Origin: Variovorax terrae
GTDB taxonomy: Bacteria > Pseudomonadota > Gammaproteobacteria > Burkholderiales > Burkholderiaceae_C
DNA length: 64,000 nt
Assembly (NCBI RefSeq): GCF_022809125.1
Contig: NZ_JALGBI010000001.1
Coordinates: forward strand, 2,728,001 to 2,792,000
Direction of reading: 5' to 3'
Both the position numbers and the translations under genes were made by a program. Below, piece after piece: positions 28,635 through 37,785 of this stretch. Under the pieces are notes generated by a model. That model made no database searches and was not told the DNA's origin. It saw only the letters and a program-made list of their open reading frames with translations. Each line of letters begins with the position of its first letter. Within the stretch, counting starts at the first letter, position 1.

Positions 28635-29543
28635 ATGCAAGTTGCCAACCCCGCCGACAGCGAAGTCCGCACCGACGACCACCCTACCGGTGTGCTGGGC
28701 TTTCGCTACCTGCTGCGCGGCGCCGAGAACACGCCTGAGAACTTCGTGATGCTGATTGCCGAGAATCTGGGCCACTTCCAGATGGTGCGGCACCGCCACA
28801 ACTTCGACCAGTTCCGCTACGTGATCTCGGGCCAGATGAACCTGGGCGACGGCGACGTGCTGCGCGCGGGCGAGCTGTGCTATTTCCCCGAAGGCACGCC
28901 CTACGGCCCGCAGGACGACGGCGCCGGCCCGGTGGTGCTGACCATGCAGTTCGGCGGCAGCAATGGCTACGGCTACATGAGCCCAGACCAGTACCTGGCC
29001 GGCCGCGAAGCACTGGGCCGCGCCGGCCGCTTCGAGGGGCCGGTCTACCTGCGCGAAGGCGCGGACGGCCGCACCACAAAGAAGTTCAGCATCAACGCCA
29101 TCTGGGAGCAGGCCATGGGCGCGCGCATGCTGATTCCGGCGCCGCGCTACAGCCGCCCGATCCTGATGAACCCGCGCGCCTACCGCTGGACGCCGGTGCC
29201 GCAGCAGCGCGGCGTGCAGCGCAAGCTGCTGGGTGCGTTCAGCGAGCGCGGGGTGGTGGCGGACATCCACCGCATCCCCGCGGGCGCCACGCTGCGGCTG
29301 CTGCCTGAGCAAGCGATCCGGCTGTTCTTCGTGCTCGAAGGCGAAGGCCGCTTCGGCGCCGAAGCGCTGGGGCAGCACTTCGGTGCGCAGCTCGATGCCG
29401 GCGAAGCGTGCGAGGTGACCGCCGCGCAGGAGCTGCTCCTGCTGGGCTTCGCCCTGCCCCTGCTCGACGCGGACTGGGACCACTCGGACCTCGAGGCGGT
29501 GGAGCCCACACCCGACGAATCCGTGACCGCCGACACCCACTGA
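28635..29543 (+). CDS. Cupin-domain protein (double cupin)
   Basis: 302 residues. The first cupin has HFQMVRHRHNFDQFRYVISGQMNLGDGDVLRAGELCYFPEGTPYG (about 47-97), with histidines placed to hold a metal. A second half (DIHRIPAGATLRLLPEQAIRLFFVLEGEGRFG) looks like another, metal-poor cupin barrel. A dioxygenase, isomerase or sensor role is possible; no specific function is recognised. First gene of the operon with a Bug receptor and an SDR, under the TetR operator. Confidence 0.75.
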   Translation: MQVANPADSEVRTDDHPTGVLGFRYLLRGAENTPENFVMLIAENLGHFQMVRHRHNFDQFRYVISGQMNLGDGDVLRAGELCYFPEGTPYGPQDDGAGPVVLTMQFGGSNGYGYMSPDQYLAGREALGRAGRFEGPVYLREGADGRTTKKFSINAIWEQAMGARMLIPAPRYSRPILMNPRAYRWTPVPQQRGVQRKLLGAFSERGVVADIHRIPAGATLRLLPEQAIRLFFVLEGEGRFGAEALGQHFGAQLDAGEACEVTAAQELLLLGFALPLLDADWDHSDLEAVEPTPDESVTADTH

Positions 29544-29567
29544 CACCCCCCACCAGGAGCGAGACCC

Positions 29568-30551
29568 ATGATGACCAAAAGAACGATGGTCCGGCTGGCC
29601 CTGGCCGGCCTGCTGGCCGCAACCGGCTGCGCTGCCACGATGCCCGCCGGGGCCCAGGCCTTCCCCTCCCGGCCCGTGCGGCTGGTGGTGACCTTCCCGG
29701 CCGGCTCGGGGCCGGACACGATCGCCCGCAGCATCGCCCCGAAGATGAGCGAGGCCCTGGGCCAGCAGGTGGTGGTGGACAACCGGCCGGGCGCCGGCGG
29801 CAACGTGGCGGCCCTGGCCGTGCTGAACGAGCGGCGCGACGGCCACACCCTGCTGATGGGCACCGATTCGCTGTACTCGCTTAACCCCTTCCTGTTCCCC
29901 AAGGCCGGCTACGACGCCAGCACCGACTTCGTGCTGGTCACGCCGCTGGCCGAAGCCGCGCTGTTCCTCGTGAGCAACGCCAGCCTCAAGCTCGGCAGCG
30001 CCAAGGACCTGGTAGCGCTCGTCAAGTCCGAGCCCGGCAAGCTCAACTACTCGGCGCCCACGGGCACGCCGCACCATCTCGCGGGCGAACGCTTCACCGC
30101 ACTCAACGGCCTGGACTGGACGCGCGTGTCGTACCGCGACGCACAGCAGGCCATCACCGAAGTCGCTGCGGGCCTGGTGCCTGCGGCCTTCAGCACCTGG
30201 CCGTCGATTGCGCCCTACGTGAGTTCGGGCCGGCTCAGCCTGCTGGGCATCACGACGCCGACGCGCTTCGACACTCTGCCCAACGTGCCGGCCCTGGCCG
30301 AAACCTGGCCGGGCTTCGAGGAGACGGGCTGGTTCGCGATCCTCGCGCCCAAGGGCACGCCCCAGGCCGCCATCGACCTGCTCAACGCGGCCGCGCTGAA
30401 AGCACGCGAGGCGTCGGAGCTGCGCCCGCGCCTCGAAGCCCAGGGCATGCGCCTGATCAACGCCGATGCCAAGGCTTTCGAGGCGCGCATCCGGCGCGAA
30501 ACCCAGGCCCGCTCGGAACTCATCCGCACACGCGGCATCAAGGTGGACTGA
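29568..30551 (+). CDS. Bug/TctC-family receptor, probable lipoprotein
   Basis: 327 residues. The leader RLALAGLLAATGCAATMPAGA contains a lipobox-like LAATGC, so the receptor may be lipid-anchored. Mature start PSRPVRLVVTFPAGSGPDTIAR and VDNRPGAGGNVAA are Bug hallmarks. Second gene of the cupin operon; it ends 1 base before the SDR start codon. The ligand is presumably the substrate of the cupin and SDR enzymes. Confidence 0.9.
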   Translation: MMTKRTMVRLALAGLLAATGCAATMPAGAQAFPSRPVRLVVTFPAGSGPDTIARSIAPKMSEALGQQVVVDNRPGAGGNVAALAVLNERRDGHTLLMGTDSLYSLNPFLFPKAGYDASTDFVLVTPLAEAALFLVSNASLKLGSAKDLVALVKSEPGKLNYSAPTGTPHHLAGERFTALNGLDWTRVSYRDAQQAITEVAAGLVPAAFSTWPSIAPYVSSGRLSLLGITTPTRFDTLPNVPALAETWPGFEETGWFAILAPKGTPQAAIDLLNAAALKAREASELRPRLEAQGMRLINADAKAFEARIRRETQARSELIRTRGIKVD

Positions 30552-30552
30552 C

Positions 30553-31311
30553 ATGGGCCGGCTTAGCGACAAGGTCTGCGTCATCACCGGCGGCGCCGGC
30601 AGCATCGGGCTGGCCGCGGCGCGGCTGTTTCTCGACGAGGGCGCCAGGCTGATGCTGGTGGACCGGGACGAAGCCGCCCTGCGCCACGCTGCCGGCGCCC
30701 TGGCCAGCGACCGCGTGGCGGTGTCCACTGCCGACGTCAGCCAGAGCGCCGACGTCCAGCGCTACGTGCTCGACACCGTGCGGCACTGGGGCGCGATCGA
30801 CGTGCTGTTCAGCAACGCGGGCAACACCGGCGTGATCGCGCCGCTGGCCGACTATCCCGAGGACGTGTTCGACCAGGTGCTGGCCGTGCACGTACGCGGC
30901 GCCTTTCTTGCCTGCAAGCACGGCATCGCGGCCATGAACGACGGCGGCAGCGTCATCATCACCTCCAGCGTGGCCGGCGTGCGCGGCGACGCGGGGGTGT
31001 ATGGCTACATCACGGCCAAGCACGCGCAGGTGGGCCTGATGCGCGCCGTGGCCAAGGAGGCGGCAGCGCGGCGCATCCGCGTCAACACGCTGCACCCGGG
31101 GCCGGTGGACAACGGCTTTCAGGAACGCATCGAGGCCGAACTCTCGCAGGTGCTGCAGCGCGATGCCACGGCCTTCTTCGACGGCCTGATCCCGCTCGGG
31201 CGCCATGCCCGGCCCGCCGAGATCGCCAACGCGGCGCTGTACCTGGCTTCGGACCAGAGCAGCTTCACCACAGGCAGCCTGCTGATGGTGGACGGCGGCA
31301 TGAGCGCCTGA
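30553..31311 (+). CDS. Short-chain dehydrogenase/reductase
   Basis: 252-residue NAD(P)-dependent SDR: cofactor loop TGGAGSIG (12-19), NAG in SNAGNTG, and the catalytic S-x-Y-x3-K in ITSSVAGVRGDAGVYGYITAKHA. The start ATG lies 1 base after the Bug receptor stop. It is the last gene of the TetR-controlled operon and probably oxidises a hydroxyl of the imported compound. Confidence 0.88.
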   Translation: MGRLSDKVCVITGGAGSIGLAAARLFLDEGARLMLVDRDEAALRHAAGALASDRVAVSTADVSQSADVQRYVLDTVRHWGAIDVLFSNAGNTGVIAPLADYPEDVFDQVLAVHVRGAFLACKHGIAAMNDGGSVIITSSVAGVRGDAGVYGYITAKHAQVGLMRAVAKEAAARRIRVNTLHPGPVDNGFQERIEAELSQVLQRDATAFFDGLIPLGRHARPAEIANAALYLASDQSSFTTGSLLMVDGGMSA

Positions 31312-31367
31312 GAAAGCGCCCATGATCGGCAGACCCAGGCGAAAGTCTGCAGGTTCGCCCGCCGGAT

Positions 31368-32093
31368 TCAGCGCGCCGGCGCCACCGTGGCCCCTTGGAT
31401 ACCGTGGCGCGCCAGCGCCTCGGCCACGAAGCCGCTCGCCTTCATGTCCTCAACGAAAGCCGCCAGCGCGGTTTGCGCCGCCTGGCCGCGGCCCGCAGGC
31501 GTGCCCATGGCCTGCTGGATCACCATGAAGCGGCCCGGCAGCAGGCGCAGGCCGGGCAAGCGTGCCGCATCGGCTTCGAGCTGCTGCCTGACGCCCGCGG
31601 CGACATCGGCACCTTCAGCCAGGAAGGTATCCACCACGGCTGGCGAAGAAGGCGCGCGCAGGATGGTCGCGGCCCTCAGCTCACGCGTCAGGTACAGGTC
31701 GTAGGCGCTGCCCTTGCCGACCATGACCCGCCGGCCGGCGGCATCGACCTCGCGGTTGTCCTGGAGCGGCGAATCCATGCGCACCAGGCAGGCCCCTTCG
31801 ATCAACACATAAGGGGCGGTGAAGCTGATGCCGTCGCCGCGCAGCGGATCGATTGCGAAGAAGCCGATGTCGGCCTGCTCGGCCTTCACGGCATCGACCG
31901 ATTTGCCCGCGGTGTCGAACACCACCAACTCACAGTCAACACCGAGCCGGGCGGCGAAGGCGCGTGCCAGGTCGACCGACACGCCAATCGGCTGCCCCGC
32001 CGCGTTCTTGCCGGCGAGGATCGGGTTGCCCAGGTTGATGGAGGCGCGCAGGCGCCCGGCGGGCGCGAACAGACGGCGGATGGAATCAGGCAT
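31368..32093 (-). CDS. Periplasmic-binding-protein fold (family 3) without signal peptide
   Basis: 241 residues resembling amino-acid-type solute-binding proteins: LFAPAGRLRASINLGNPILAGKN, GVSVDLARAFAARLGVDCELVVFDTAGKSVDAVKAEQADIGFFAIDPLRGDGISFTAPY. The N-terminus MPDSIRRLFAPAG has no hydrophobic segment and no better upstream start is seen, so the protein should stay in the cytoplasm. It may be an enzyme or ligand carrier using this fold rather than a transport receptor. It is the last gene of the aconitase operon. Confidence 0.75.
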   Translation of the reverse strand: MPDSIRRLFAPAGRLRASINLGNPILAGKNAAGQPIGVSVDLARAFAARLGVDCELVVFDTAGKSVDAVKAEQADIGFFAIDPLRGDGISFTAPYVLIEGACLVRMDSPLQDNREVDAAGRRVMVGKGSAYDLYLTRELRAATILRAPSSPAVVDTFLAEGADVAAGVRQQLEADAARLPGLRLLPGRFMVIQQAMGTPAGRGQAAQTALAAFVEDMKASGFVAEALARHGIQGATVAPAR

Positions 32094-32120
32094 GCTTGTT
32101 CAACCTGGGTTGTTTTTTTG

Positions 32121-33122
32121 TCATTCGACCTTGAAATTGCCTGCGGCGGCCAGCTTTTTCCAGCGCCCGATCTCCCGGACGATCCGGTCATTGAGCTGGG
32201 CCGGCGTGCCTCCCACCGCGGACACGCCATCGCGCTGCAGGTGCTCATCGGCATCCGGCTGCTTCAGAAAGGCATTCACCGTCTGGTTGAGTTTCGCCAC
32301 CACGGCCGGCGGCATCCCCTTGGGCCCGATCAGCGCATGCCAGTGCGGCACATCGTAGCCAGGCAGGCCGGACTCGGCAACCGTCGGCACCTCCGGCAGC
32401 ACCTTGAGGCGCGTCGAGGCCGTCACGGCAATGGCCCTGAGTTTCCCGGCCTTGATCTGGGGCAGGGCACTGGTGACGCTGCTGAAGTAGATGTCGGTGG
32501 TGCCCGCGATCGTGTCGTTCAGCGCAGGCGCCGTTCCCTTGTAGGGGATGTGCGTCATCTTGATGTCGGCTTGGTCCAGCAGCAGCTCGGTGGCAGCGTG
32601 CGCGATGCCCCCGGCGCCGGACGTTGCATAGTTCAGCTGTCCTGGCCGCTTCCTGGCTTCCTGGACCAGATCCCGCACCGTCTTGATCGGCGTCTGGGGG
32701 TTGGCGACGATGATCAGCGGGCCGCCCGAAATCTGCACGATGGGTGTGATGTCCTGGATCGGATCGAAACCGAGTTTGTAGACCGAGGGGTTGACGCTGT
32801 AGCTGGAAGCGATCAGCGTGAGCGTGTAGCCGTCAGGCGCCGCCTTGGCGCCCTGTTCGGTGCCCAGGTTGCCGCCCGCGCCGGGCCTGTTGTCGATCAC
32901 GAAGGGCTGGCCCAGTGCCGCGCCCAGCTTGGTCGCGACGAACCGGGCGATGATGTCGGAGCCGCCGCCGGCGGCGAAGGGAACGACGACCTTGACGGGT
33001 TTGCTCGGCCAGGCCTCCTGGGCCCAGGCGGGCGCTGCGGCGGCATGGCTCAGGGCCAGCATCGACAGGACGAAAGTTCGGCGAAAAAAGGGGGCTTGCG
33101 CCCCGCTTGTCATGGTGTTCAT
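32121..33122 (-). CDS. Bug/TctC-family tripartite tricarboxylate receptor
   Basis: 333 residues with a signal peptide cut near APAWAQ. PSKPVKVVVPFAAGGGSDIIAR and IDNRPGAGGNLGTEQG identify the Bug family. Its place after aconitase, PrpF-like isomerase and GntR genes makes a tri- or dicarboxylate ligand plausible. No TctA or TctB is nearby, so it would rely on shared membrane subunits. Confidence 0.9.
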   Translation of the reverse strand: MNTMTSGAQAPFFRRTFVLSMLALSHAAAAPAWAQEAWPSKPVKVVVPFAAGGGSDIIARFVATKLGAALGQPFVIDNRPGAGGNLGTEQGAKAAPDGYTLTLIASSYSVNPSVYKLGFDPIQDITPIVQISGGPLIIVANPQTPIKTVRDLVQEARKRPGQLNYATSGAGGIAHAATELLLDQADIKMTHIPYKGTAPALNDTIAGTTDIYFSSVTSALPQIKAGKLRAIAVTASTRLKVLPEVPTVAESGLPGYDVPHWHALIGPKGMPPAVVAKLNQTVNAFLKQPDADEHLQRDGVSAVGGTPAQLNDRIVREIGRWKKLAAAGNFKVE

Positions 33123-33132
33123 GTTGTCTCTC

Positions 33133-33855
33133 TCAGGGTTGGGGCATGTGATTCAGCACATCGTCTCGGGCACCGGCGATGTGGCGGCGCATCATCATTT
33201 CGGCAAGCTCCGGATCGCGGTCTGCCAGGGCATCGACGATCCTGGCGTGCTCTTGCAGGGATCTCTGAACGCGCTCGGGACGCCTGCGCTGGCGGCTGCG
33301 GCACAGCTCGATCAGCGCGTGGTAATCCTCGCTCAGGAATCTGATCAGAAACTCATTGCCGCTCGCCCGGACGATGGCCGCGTGGTAATCGATGTCGAAG
33401 CTCACATGGGGCAAGCCCACCGGCTCAGGCCCATTCAACTGCTCGCTCTGGCGCTTCAGGCTGTCGCGCAAATGCTGGATGTCCTGTTCGCTGATGCGCA
33501 AGGCTGCCTCGCGTGCCGCCATGCCTTCGATGGCTTCCCGTATCACGAAGATCTGCCGCACCCGTTCGGGCGGCAGGACGATGACCCTGGCCCCCTGCCT
33601 CGGCACATGGGTGACCAGCTTGCGCTCTTCAAGGCGGCGGATCGCTTCACGCAGCGGCGCACGGCTGATGCCGAAGCGCTTGGCCATTTCCGGCTCGCTG
33701 ATCTTGGCACCCGGCTTGAGCTCGCCGCAGAGGATGGCCTCTTCCAGGTGCCCGAGCACGCTGTCGGCCACGGAGGCCCAGGCGCCCGGCTCGCCGGCCG
33801 CGGCCGGTTCGGCGGCTTCGGGGTATTCGGCTGTTTCGCGCGGCGTTCTAGCCAT
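33133..33855 (-). CDS. GntR-family regulator, FadR/FCD subgroup
   Basis: 240 residues. The winged helix is HLEEAILCGELKPGAKISEPEMAKRFGISRAPLREAIRRLEERKLV; the C-terminal FCD domain carries the metal-site histidines (SFDIDYHAAIV, LQEHARIVDAL, MMRRHIAGA). FCD domains usually sense di- or tricarboxylates. The ATG with GGAG upstream is preferred over a TTG four codons earlier; it overlaps the PrpF gene by 8 bases. It probably controls its own operon through the TGTCGACA palindromes at 37553-37699. Confidence 0.9.
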   Translation of the reverse strand: MARTPRETAEYPEAAEPAAAGEPGAWASVADSVLGHLEEAILCGELKPGAKISEPEMAKRFGISRAPLREAIRRLEERKLVTHVPRQGARVIVLPPERVRQIFVIREAIEGMAAREAALRISEQDIQHLRDSLKRQSEQLNGPEPVGLPHVSFDIDYHAAIVRASGNEFLIRFLSEDYHALIELCRSRQRRRPERVQRSLQEHARIVDALADRDPELAEMMMRRHIAGARDDVLNHMPQP

Positions 33856-34999
33856 GGTCTTCTCCAACGGTTGCGGGAACGAGGACGCTGCCTTCCATCA
33901 GGCGCCTTGCCGTGCGATAGACCACCGTCTCCTCGACGACGACCTGCCCGTCTTGCGCTAGCCGTACGGTCGCCGCCACCGGCAGCGTGCCGGTCGGGTG
34001 GGCAATCATCAGGTCAGCGGCCGGATCTCCCGGCAACACCGCCAGCCGGGCGGCGACGGTGCCCGGAATGCGGATGGCGGCCGCGAGGCACATGGCCCCC
34101 GTCAGTGGCGTTGCGCGGTGAGGCTGGCCCGTGGAAATCATCCGGGCCACGATGTTCGCCCCGGCGCCTGCGGTGGGCGCTGACAGCAAGCCGACCTGCG
34201 GGAGATTGAGCAGCTCGGTACGGGCCTGTGCCTCGGTCTGCACCAGCCCCATGCGCACGGCGGCCTGGATGCGCAGTTCCTCGCAATCCCTCAGGGCGGT
34301 CGGATGCGCCTCCAGCTCTGCGGGCGACTCGATGCCAGTCAGCCCGAGCGAGGCAGCCGCCGCGAAGACGACCGGGTTGGCCGCGTCAATCAGCGAGCAG
34401 TCGATCTGCTGCCCCGAAGCAAGCGCCAGCCGGTCTTGCCGCTGGCCGGTGGGCAGCAGTTGGCCGGTGGCCGCGCCGCCCGGCGTGAGGAATGACAGGC
34501 GGATCGGCGAACCCGTGCCGGCGACGCCCTGGAGCTTGAAGCCGCCTTCGACGGCGGCCTTGCCGCCCTGCGTGCGGAACCGGGAGACAATGATCTTGCC
34601 GGTGTTCGTGTTGTGGATCCGGACCACGGCCTCGGAGCCGGCCGCGGCGACCAGCCTCTCGTCCAGCGCGAACGGACCGATGGCCGACGAGATGTTTCCG
34701 CAATTGCCGCGGTATTGAACCGGGCCTCCGTCTATCGGCACCTGGGCGAACGTGTAGTCCACATCGGCATCCGGCCGCGACGGAGCGCCCACGATGGCCA
34801 CTTTCGACAACGAGGATATCCCTCCGCCCAGGCCATCGAGCTGGCGCCGACCCGGGTCCGGGCTGCCCAGCGCGGCCAGGAAAATCGCATCCCAATGGGA
34901 GCGATCCGCCGGCAGGTCTGCACGGTGGAACACCAGTGCCCGGCTCGTGCCGCCACGGACATAGACCGCGCGCACGGCCCTCTGCGGCAAGGCGTTCAT
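33848..34999 (-). CDS. PrpF-family isomerase (methylaconitate / oxalomesaconate type)
   Basis: 383 residues of diaminopimelate-epimerase fold. AVYVRGGTSRALVFHRADLP starts the first domain, and the QYRGNCGNISSAIGPFAL stretch holds the active-site Cys as in PrpF. Such enzymes shift double bonds or cis/trans geometry in aconitate-like acids (2-methylaconitate in the methylcitrate cycle, 4-oxalomesaconate in gallate breakdown). It is translationally coupled to the aconitase upstream (ATGA), supporting an aconitate-type substrate. No prpB or prpC is present. Confidence 0.87.
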   Translation of the reverse strand: MNALPQRAVRAVYVRGGTSRALVFHRADLPADRSHWDAIFLAALGSPDPGRRQLDGLGGGISSLSKVAIVGAPSRPDADVDYTFAQVPIDGGPVQYRGNCGNISSAIGPFALDERLVAAAGSEAVVRIHNTNTGKIIVSRFRTQGGKAAVEGGFKLQGVAGTGSPIRLSFLTPGGAATGQLLPTGQRQDRLALASGQQIDCSLIDAANPVVFAAAASLGLTGIESPAELEAHPTALRDCEELRIQAAVRMGLVQTEAQARTELLNLPQVGLLSAPTAGAGANIVARMISTGQPHRATPLTGAMCLAAAIRIPGTVAARLAVLPGDPAADLMIAHPTGTLPVAATVRLAQDGQVVVEETVVYRTARRLMEGSVLVPATVGEDHG

Positions 35000-37635
35000 T
35001 GCACAGCCTCCACGGCGGCAGCGCTGACCATGCGCCGCATGACGAAGGGCATCATGCCGCCATGGCGCCAGACGCTGCGCTCATTGGCCGTATCCAGCCT
35101 CGGATGCAACGGTACGGCCTCAACCCCGCCGCCCTGGCGGTGGATGCGCAGGGTCACGATGGGAGCGCCGATGTCCACCAGATCCAGGGTCTCCGAGCCG
35201 TCCAGGCCCAGGGATTCCCGCGAAACACCCTCCGGGAACTGCAGCGGCAGCACGCCCATGTTGACCAGGTTCGAGCGGTGGATGCGCTCGAAGCTCTGTG
35301 CGATCACCGCGCACGCCCCCAGCAGCCGCGTGCCCTTGGCGGCCCAGTCGCGCGATGACCCGGCTCCGTAGTCCTTGCCCGCGATGATGACCAGGGGCGT
35401 GCCGGTGGCCGCATAGCGCTGCGCAGCGTCGAAGATCGGCATGATGTCGCCACTGTCGAAATGCCGGGTCACGCCGCCTTCGCTGCCGGGCAGCAGCTCG
35501 TTGCGCAGGCGGATGTTGGCAAATGTGCCGCGCACCATCACCTCGTGGTTGGACCTGCGCGAACCATAGGCGTTGAAATCGATGCGGCGCACGCCCCGCT
35601 CTTCAAGGTAGCGCGCGGCTGGCGAAGCAGCGGCGATCGCCCCGACGGGTGAGATATGGTCGGTCGTGACGGCGTCCCCCAGCATGACCAGCACCCGTGC
35701 CTGCTGCACATCCGGCGTTGCCAATGCCGCGCCGGGATCGAACGCGTCGAGGTAGGGCGGCCGGCGGATGTAGGTGCTCTCGGGCTGCCATGGAAACTGC
35801 ACGCCTTGCGGCACGTCCAGCGCGGACCACTGGCCGTCGCCCTTGAAGAGATCCGCATACCCGCTGACGAACAGCGGCGCGGACAGCACCTTCTCGGCCA
35901 CCGATGCGATGTCCTGCGAGGAAGGCCAGATGTCGCGCAGGAAGACCGGCGCGCCCTGATTGTCATGCCCTAGCGGCTCCGCGCTGAAGTCGAGATCGAT
36001 GCGACCCGCCAGCGCAAACGCCACCACCAGCGGCGGCGACATCAAATAGTTGGCCTTGGCAAGCGGGTGGATGCGCGCCTCGAAATTCCGGTTGCCCGAG
36101 AGCACCGCACAGACCGTGAGGTCCTGCTCCTGGATGGCCCGCTCCACGTCGGGACTCAGGTTGCCCGAGTTGCCCCCGCAGGTCGCGCAGCCATACCCCG
36201 CGACATGAAAGCCGAGCCCATCCAGCGAGCGCTGCAGCCCGGCCTGTTTCAGGTAATCGGCCACCACGCGCGATCCGGGTGTCAGCGAGGTCTTGACCCA
36301 TGGCGGTACGCGCAGCCCACGGGCCATGGCCTTCTCGGCAACGAGGCCAGCCGCCAGCATGACCGAGGGGTTCGACGTGTTGGTGCAGCTGGTGATGGCC
36401 GCGAGCACGACGCTGCCATGCGACAAGGCCGCGCGCGTGGCGGCGCTCGCGCGCGGAACAGCCGCCTCGAAGGTGCTGAAAAGCTGCGCCAAGGCCACCC
36501 GGTCATGCGGGCGCCGCGGCCCGGCCACGCAGGGCTCGACCTCGGCGAGGTCGAGCGCCAGCTCGGCGCTGTACGAAGGCGTCACGGCGTCATCGCGCCA
36601 CAGGCCTTGCGCCTTGGCGTATTCCTCCACCAGCGCCACCTGGCCGGGATCGCGCCCCGTCATGGACAGGTAGCGCAATGTTTGCGAGTCGATCGGAAAG
36701 AACGCACAGGTGGAGCCGAACTCCGGCGCCATGTTGGCCACGGTGGCCCGGTCGGACACCGACAAGTCATCCAGGGCGGGGCCGCAAAACTCCACGAAAG
36801 CGTCCACGACGCCGAACTGGCGCAGCTTCTGCGTCAGCGTCAGCACCAGATCGGTGGTGGTGACGCCCTCGCGCAGCTTGCCGCTCAGGCGCACGCCGAT
36901 GACCCTGCGCACCGGCACGAGCAAGGGAAGCCCCAGCAGCGCCGCTTCGGCTTCGATGCCGCCGACGCCCCAGCCCAGCACCCCCAGCCCGTTCACCATG
37001 GTGCTGTGGCTGTCGGTGCCGACCATGGTGTCGGGGTAAGCAATAGTCACGCCGCTGTCCAACTTCTTCGTGCGGACCACCGAGGCGATATGTTCGATGT
37101 TGACCTGGTGCAGGATGCCGCTGCCGGGAGGAACAACGCGCATGTCTTGAAAATTGCTTTGCGCCCACTTGGCCAGGCTGAAGCGCTCGGCATTGCGCTC
37201 GTACTCGCGCCCCAGGTTCAGGGCGACGGCGTCGGGCCGTCCCGCGTAGTCGACGATCAGCGAATGGTCAATGACCAGGTCGAGAGGAATCTGCGGATTC
37301 ACGGCGAGAGGATCGACGCCCAGTTGGCTCGATGCGTCGCGCAGTGCCGCCAGGTCAACCAGCGCCGGAATGCCCGTGTAGTCCTGCATCAGGACGCGCG
37401 CCGGATGAAACGGCACCTCGATCAAGGCCCCGTCCGGCTGCCACGCAGCCAGCCGCTCCAGATCCGCATCGCTCACATCGTTGTGCCCGATGTGGCGCAG
37501 GACGTTCTCCGCGAGGATCCGCAGGCAGAAGGGCAATCTGGACAGCCTCAGGCTGTCGACAGACGATTTCAAATCATGAAAAACTAAGTCTTGTTTTCCA
37601 AGACTCCTTGGGGTATTTCGGCAATCGGGGCTCAT
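34996..37635 (-). CDS. Aconitate hydratase-family enzyme (AcnA/AcnD-like)
   Basis: 879-residue Fe-S hydrolyase. Cluster cysteines appear in AITSCTNTSNPSVM and in GYGCATCGGNSGN. NFEARIHPLAKANYLMSPP, DAVTTDHISPVGAI and IIAGKDYGAGSSRDWAAKG cover the active site and swivel domain. The length equals bacterial AcnA and AcnD. Coupling to a PrpF-type gene resembles the acnD-prpF pair of the methylcitrate cycle, but without prpBC. Role: hydration or dehydration of a tricarboxylate imported via the linked Bug receptor. The start ATG at 37635 has no clear ribosome site and one of the TGTCGACA palindromes touches it. Confidence 0.88.
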   Translation of the reverse strand: MSPDCRNTPRSLGKQDLVFHDLKSSVDSLRLSRLPFCLRILAENVLRHIGHNDVSDADLERLAAWQPDGALIEVPFHPARVLMQDYTGIPALVDLAALRDASSQLGVDPLAVNPQIPLDLVIDHSLIVDYAGRPDAVALNLGREYERNAERFSLAKWAQSNFQDMRVVPPGSGILHQVNIEHIASVVRTKKLDSGVTIAYPDTMVGTDSHSTMVNGLGVLGWGVGGIEAEAALLGLPLLVPVRRVIGVRLSGKLREGVTTTDLVLTLTQKLRQFGVVDAFVEFCGPALDDLSVSDRATVANMAPEFGSTCAFFPIDSQTLRYLSMTGRDPGQVALVEEYAKAQGLWRDDAVTPSYSAELALDLAEVEPCVAGPRRPHDRVALAQLFSTFEAAVPRASAATRAALSHGSVVLAAITSCTNTSNPSVMLAAGLVAEKAMARGLRVPPWVKTSLTPGSRVVADYLKQAGLQRSLDGLGFHVAGYGCATCGGNSGNLSPDVERAIQEQDLTVCAVLSGNRNFEARIHPLAKANYLMSPPLVVAFALAGRIDLDFSAEPLGHDNQGAPVFLRDIWPSSQDIASVAEKVLSAPLFVSGYADLFKGDGQWSALDVPQGVQFPWQPESTYIRRPPYLDAFDPGAALATPDVQQARVLVMLGDAVTTDHISPVGAIAAASPAARYLEERGVRRIDFNAYGSRRSNHEVMVRGTFANIRLRNELLPGSEGGVTRHFDSGDIMPIFDAAQRYAATGTPLVIIAGKDYGAGSSRDWAAKGTRLLGACAVIAQSFERIHRSNLVNMGVLPLQFPEGVSRESLGLDGSETLDLVDIGAPIVTLRIHRQGGGVEAVPLHPRLDTANERSVWRHGGMMPFVMRRMVSAAAVEAVQ

Positions 37636-37699
37636 TATGTCGACAGTTTAGGTCAAAATCTTGCTCCCCAGCAAGTCTTTACCCAAGTTCTGTCGACAG
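37553..37699. promoter_or_regulatory. Three TGTCGACA palindromes, probable GntR operators
   Basis: CTGTCGACAG at 37553-37562, ATGTCGACAG at 37637-37646 and CTGTCGACAG at 37690-37699. The last two lie upstream of the aconitase start and upstream of the divergent tautomerase gene; the first lies within the aconitase coding start. The perfect 8-bp palindrome and the linked FCD-type GntR gene make this a good operator set. Confidence 0.65.
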
Positions 37700-37785
37700 A
37701 TTTACAAACCCTCGGCCCCCGGAACGGGCGCGGCACAGATCACGGCACAATGCCCGGAACCATCCACCTCCACAGGAAAAAACCC

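Noticed and set aside
27210..30728. 1172-codon open frame on the minus strand
   Set aside because: It runs antisense to the cupin and Bug genes and out of frame through tetR and the peptidase, with no recognisable domain. The genes on their own frames have clear motifs.
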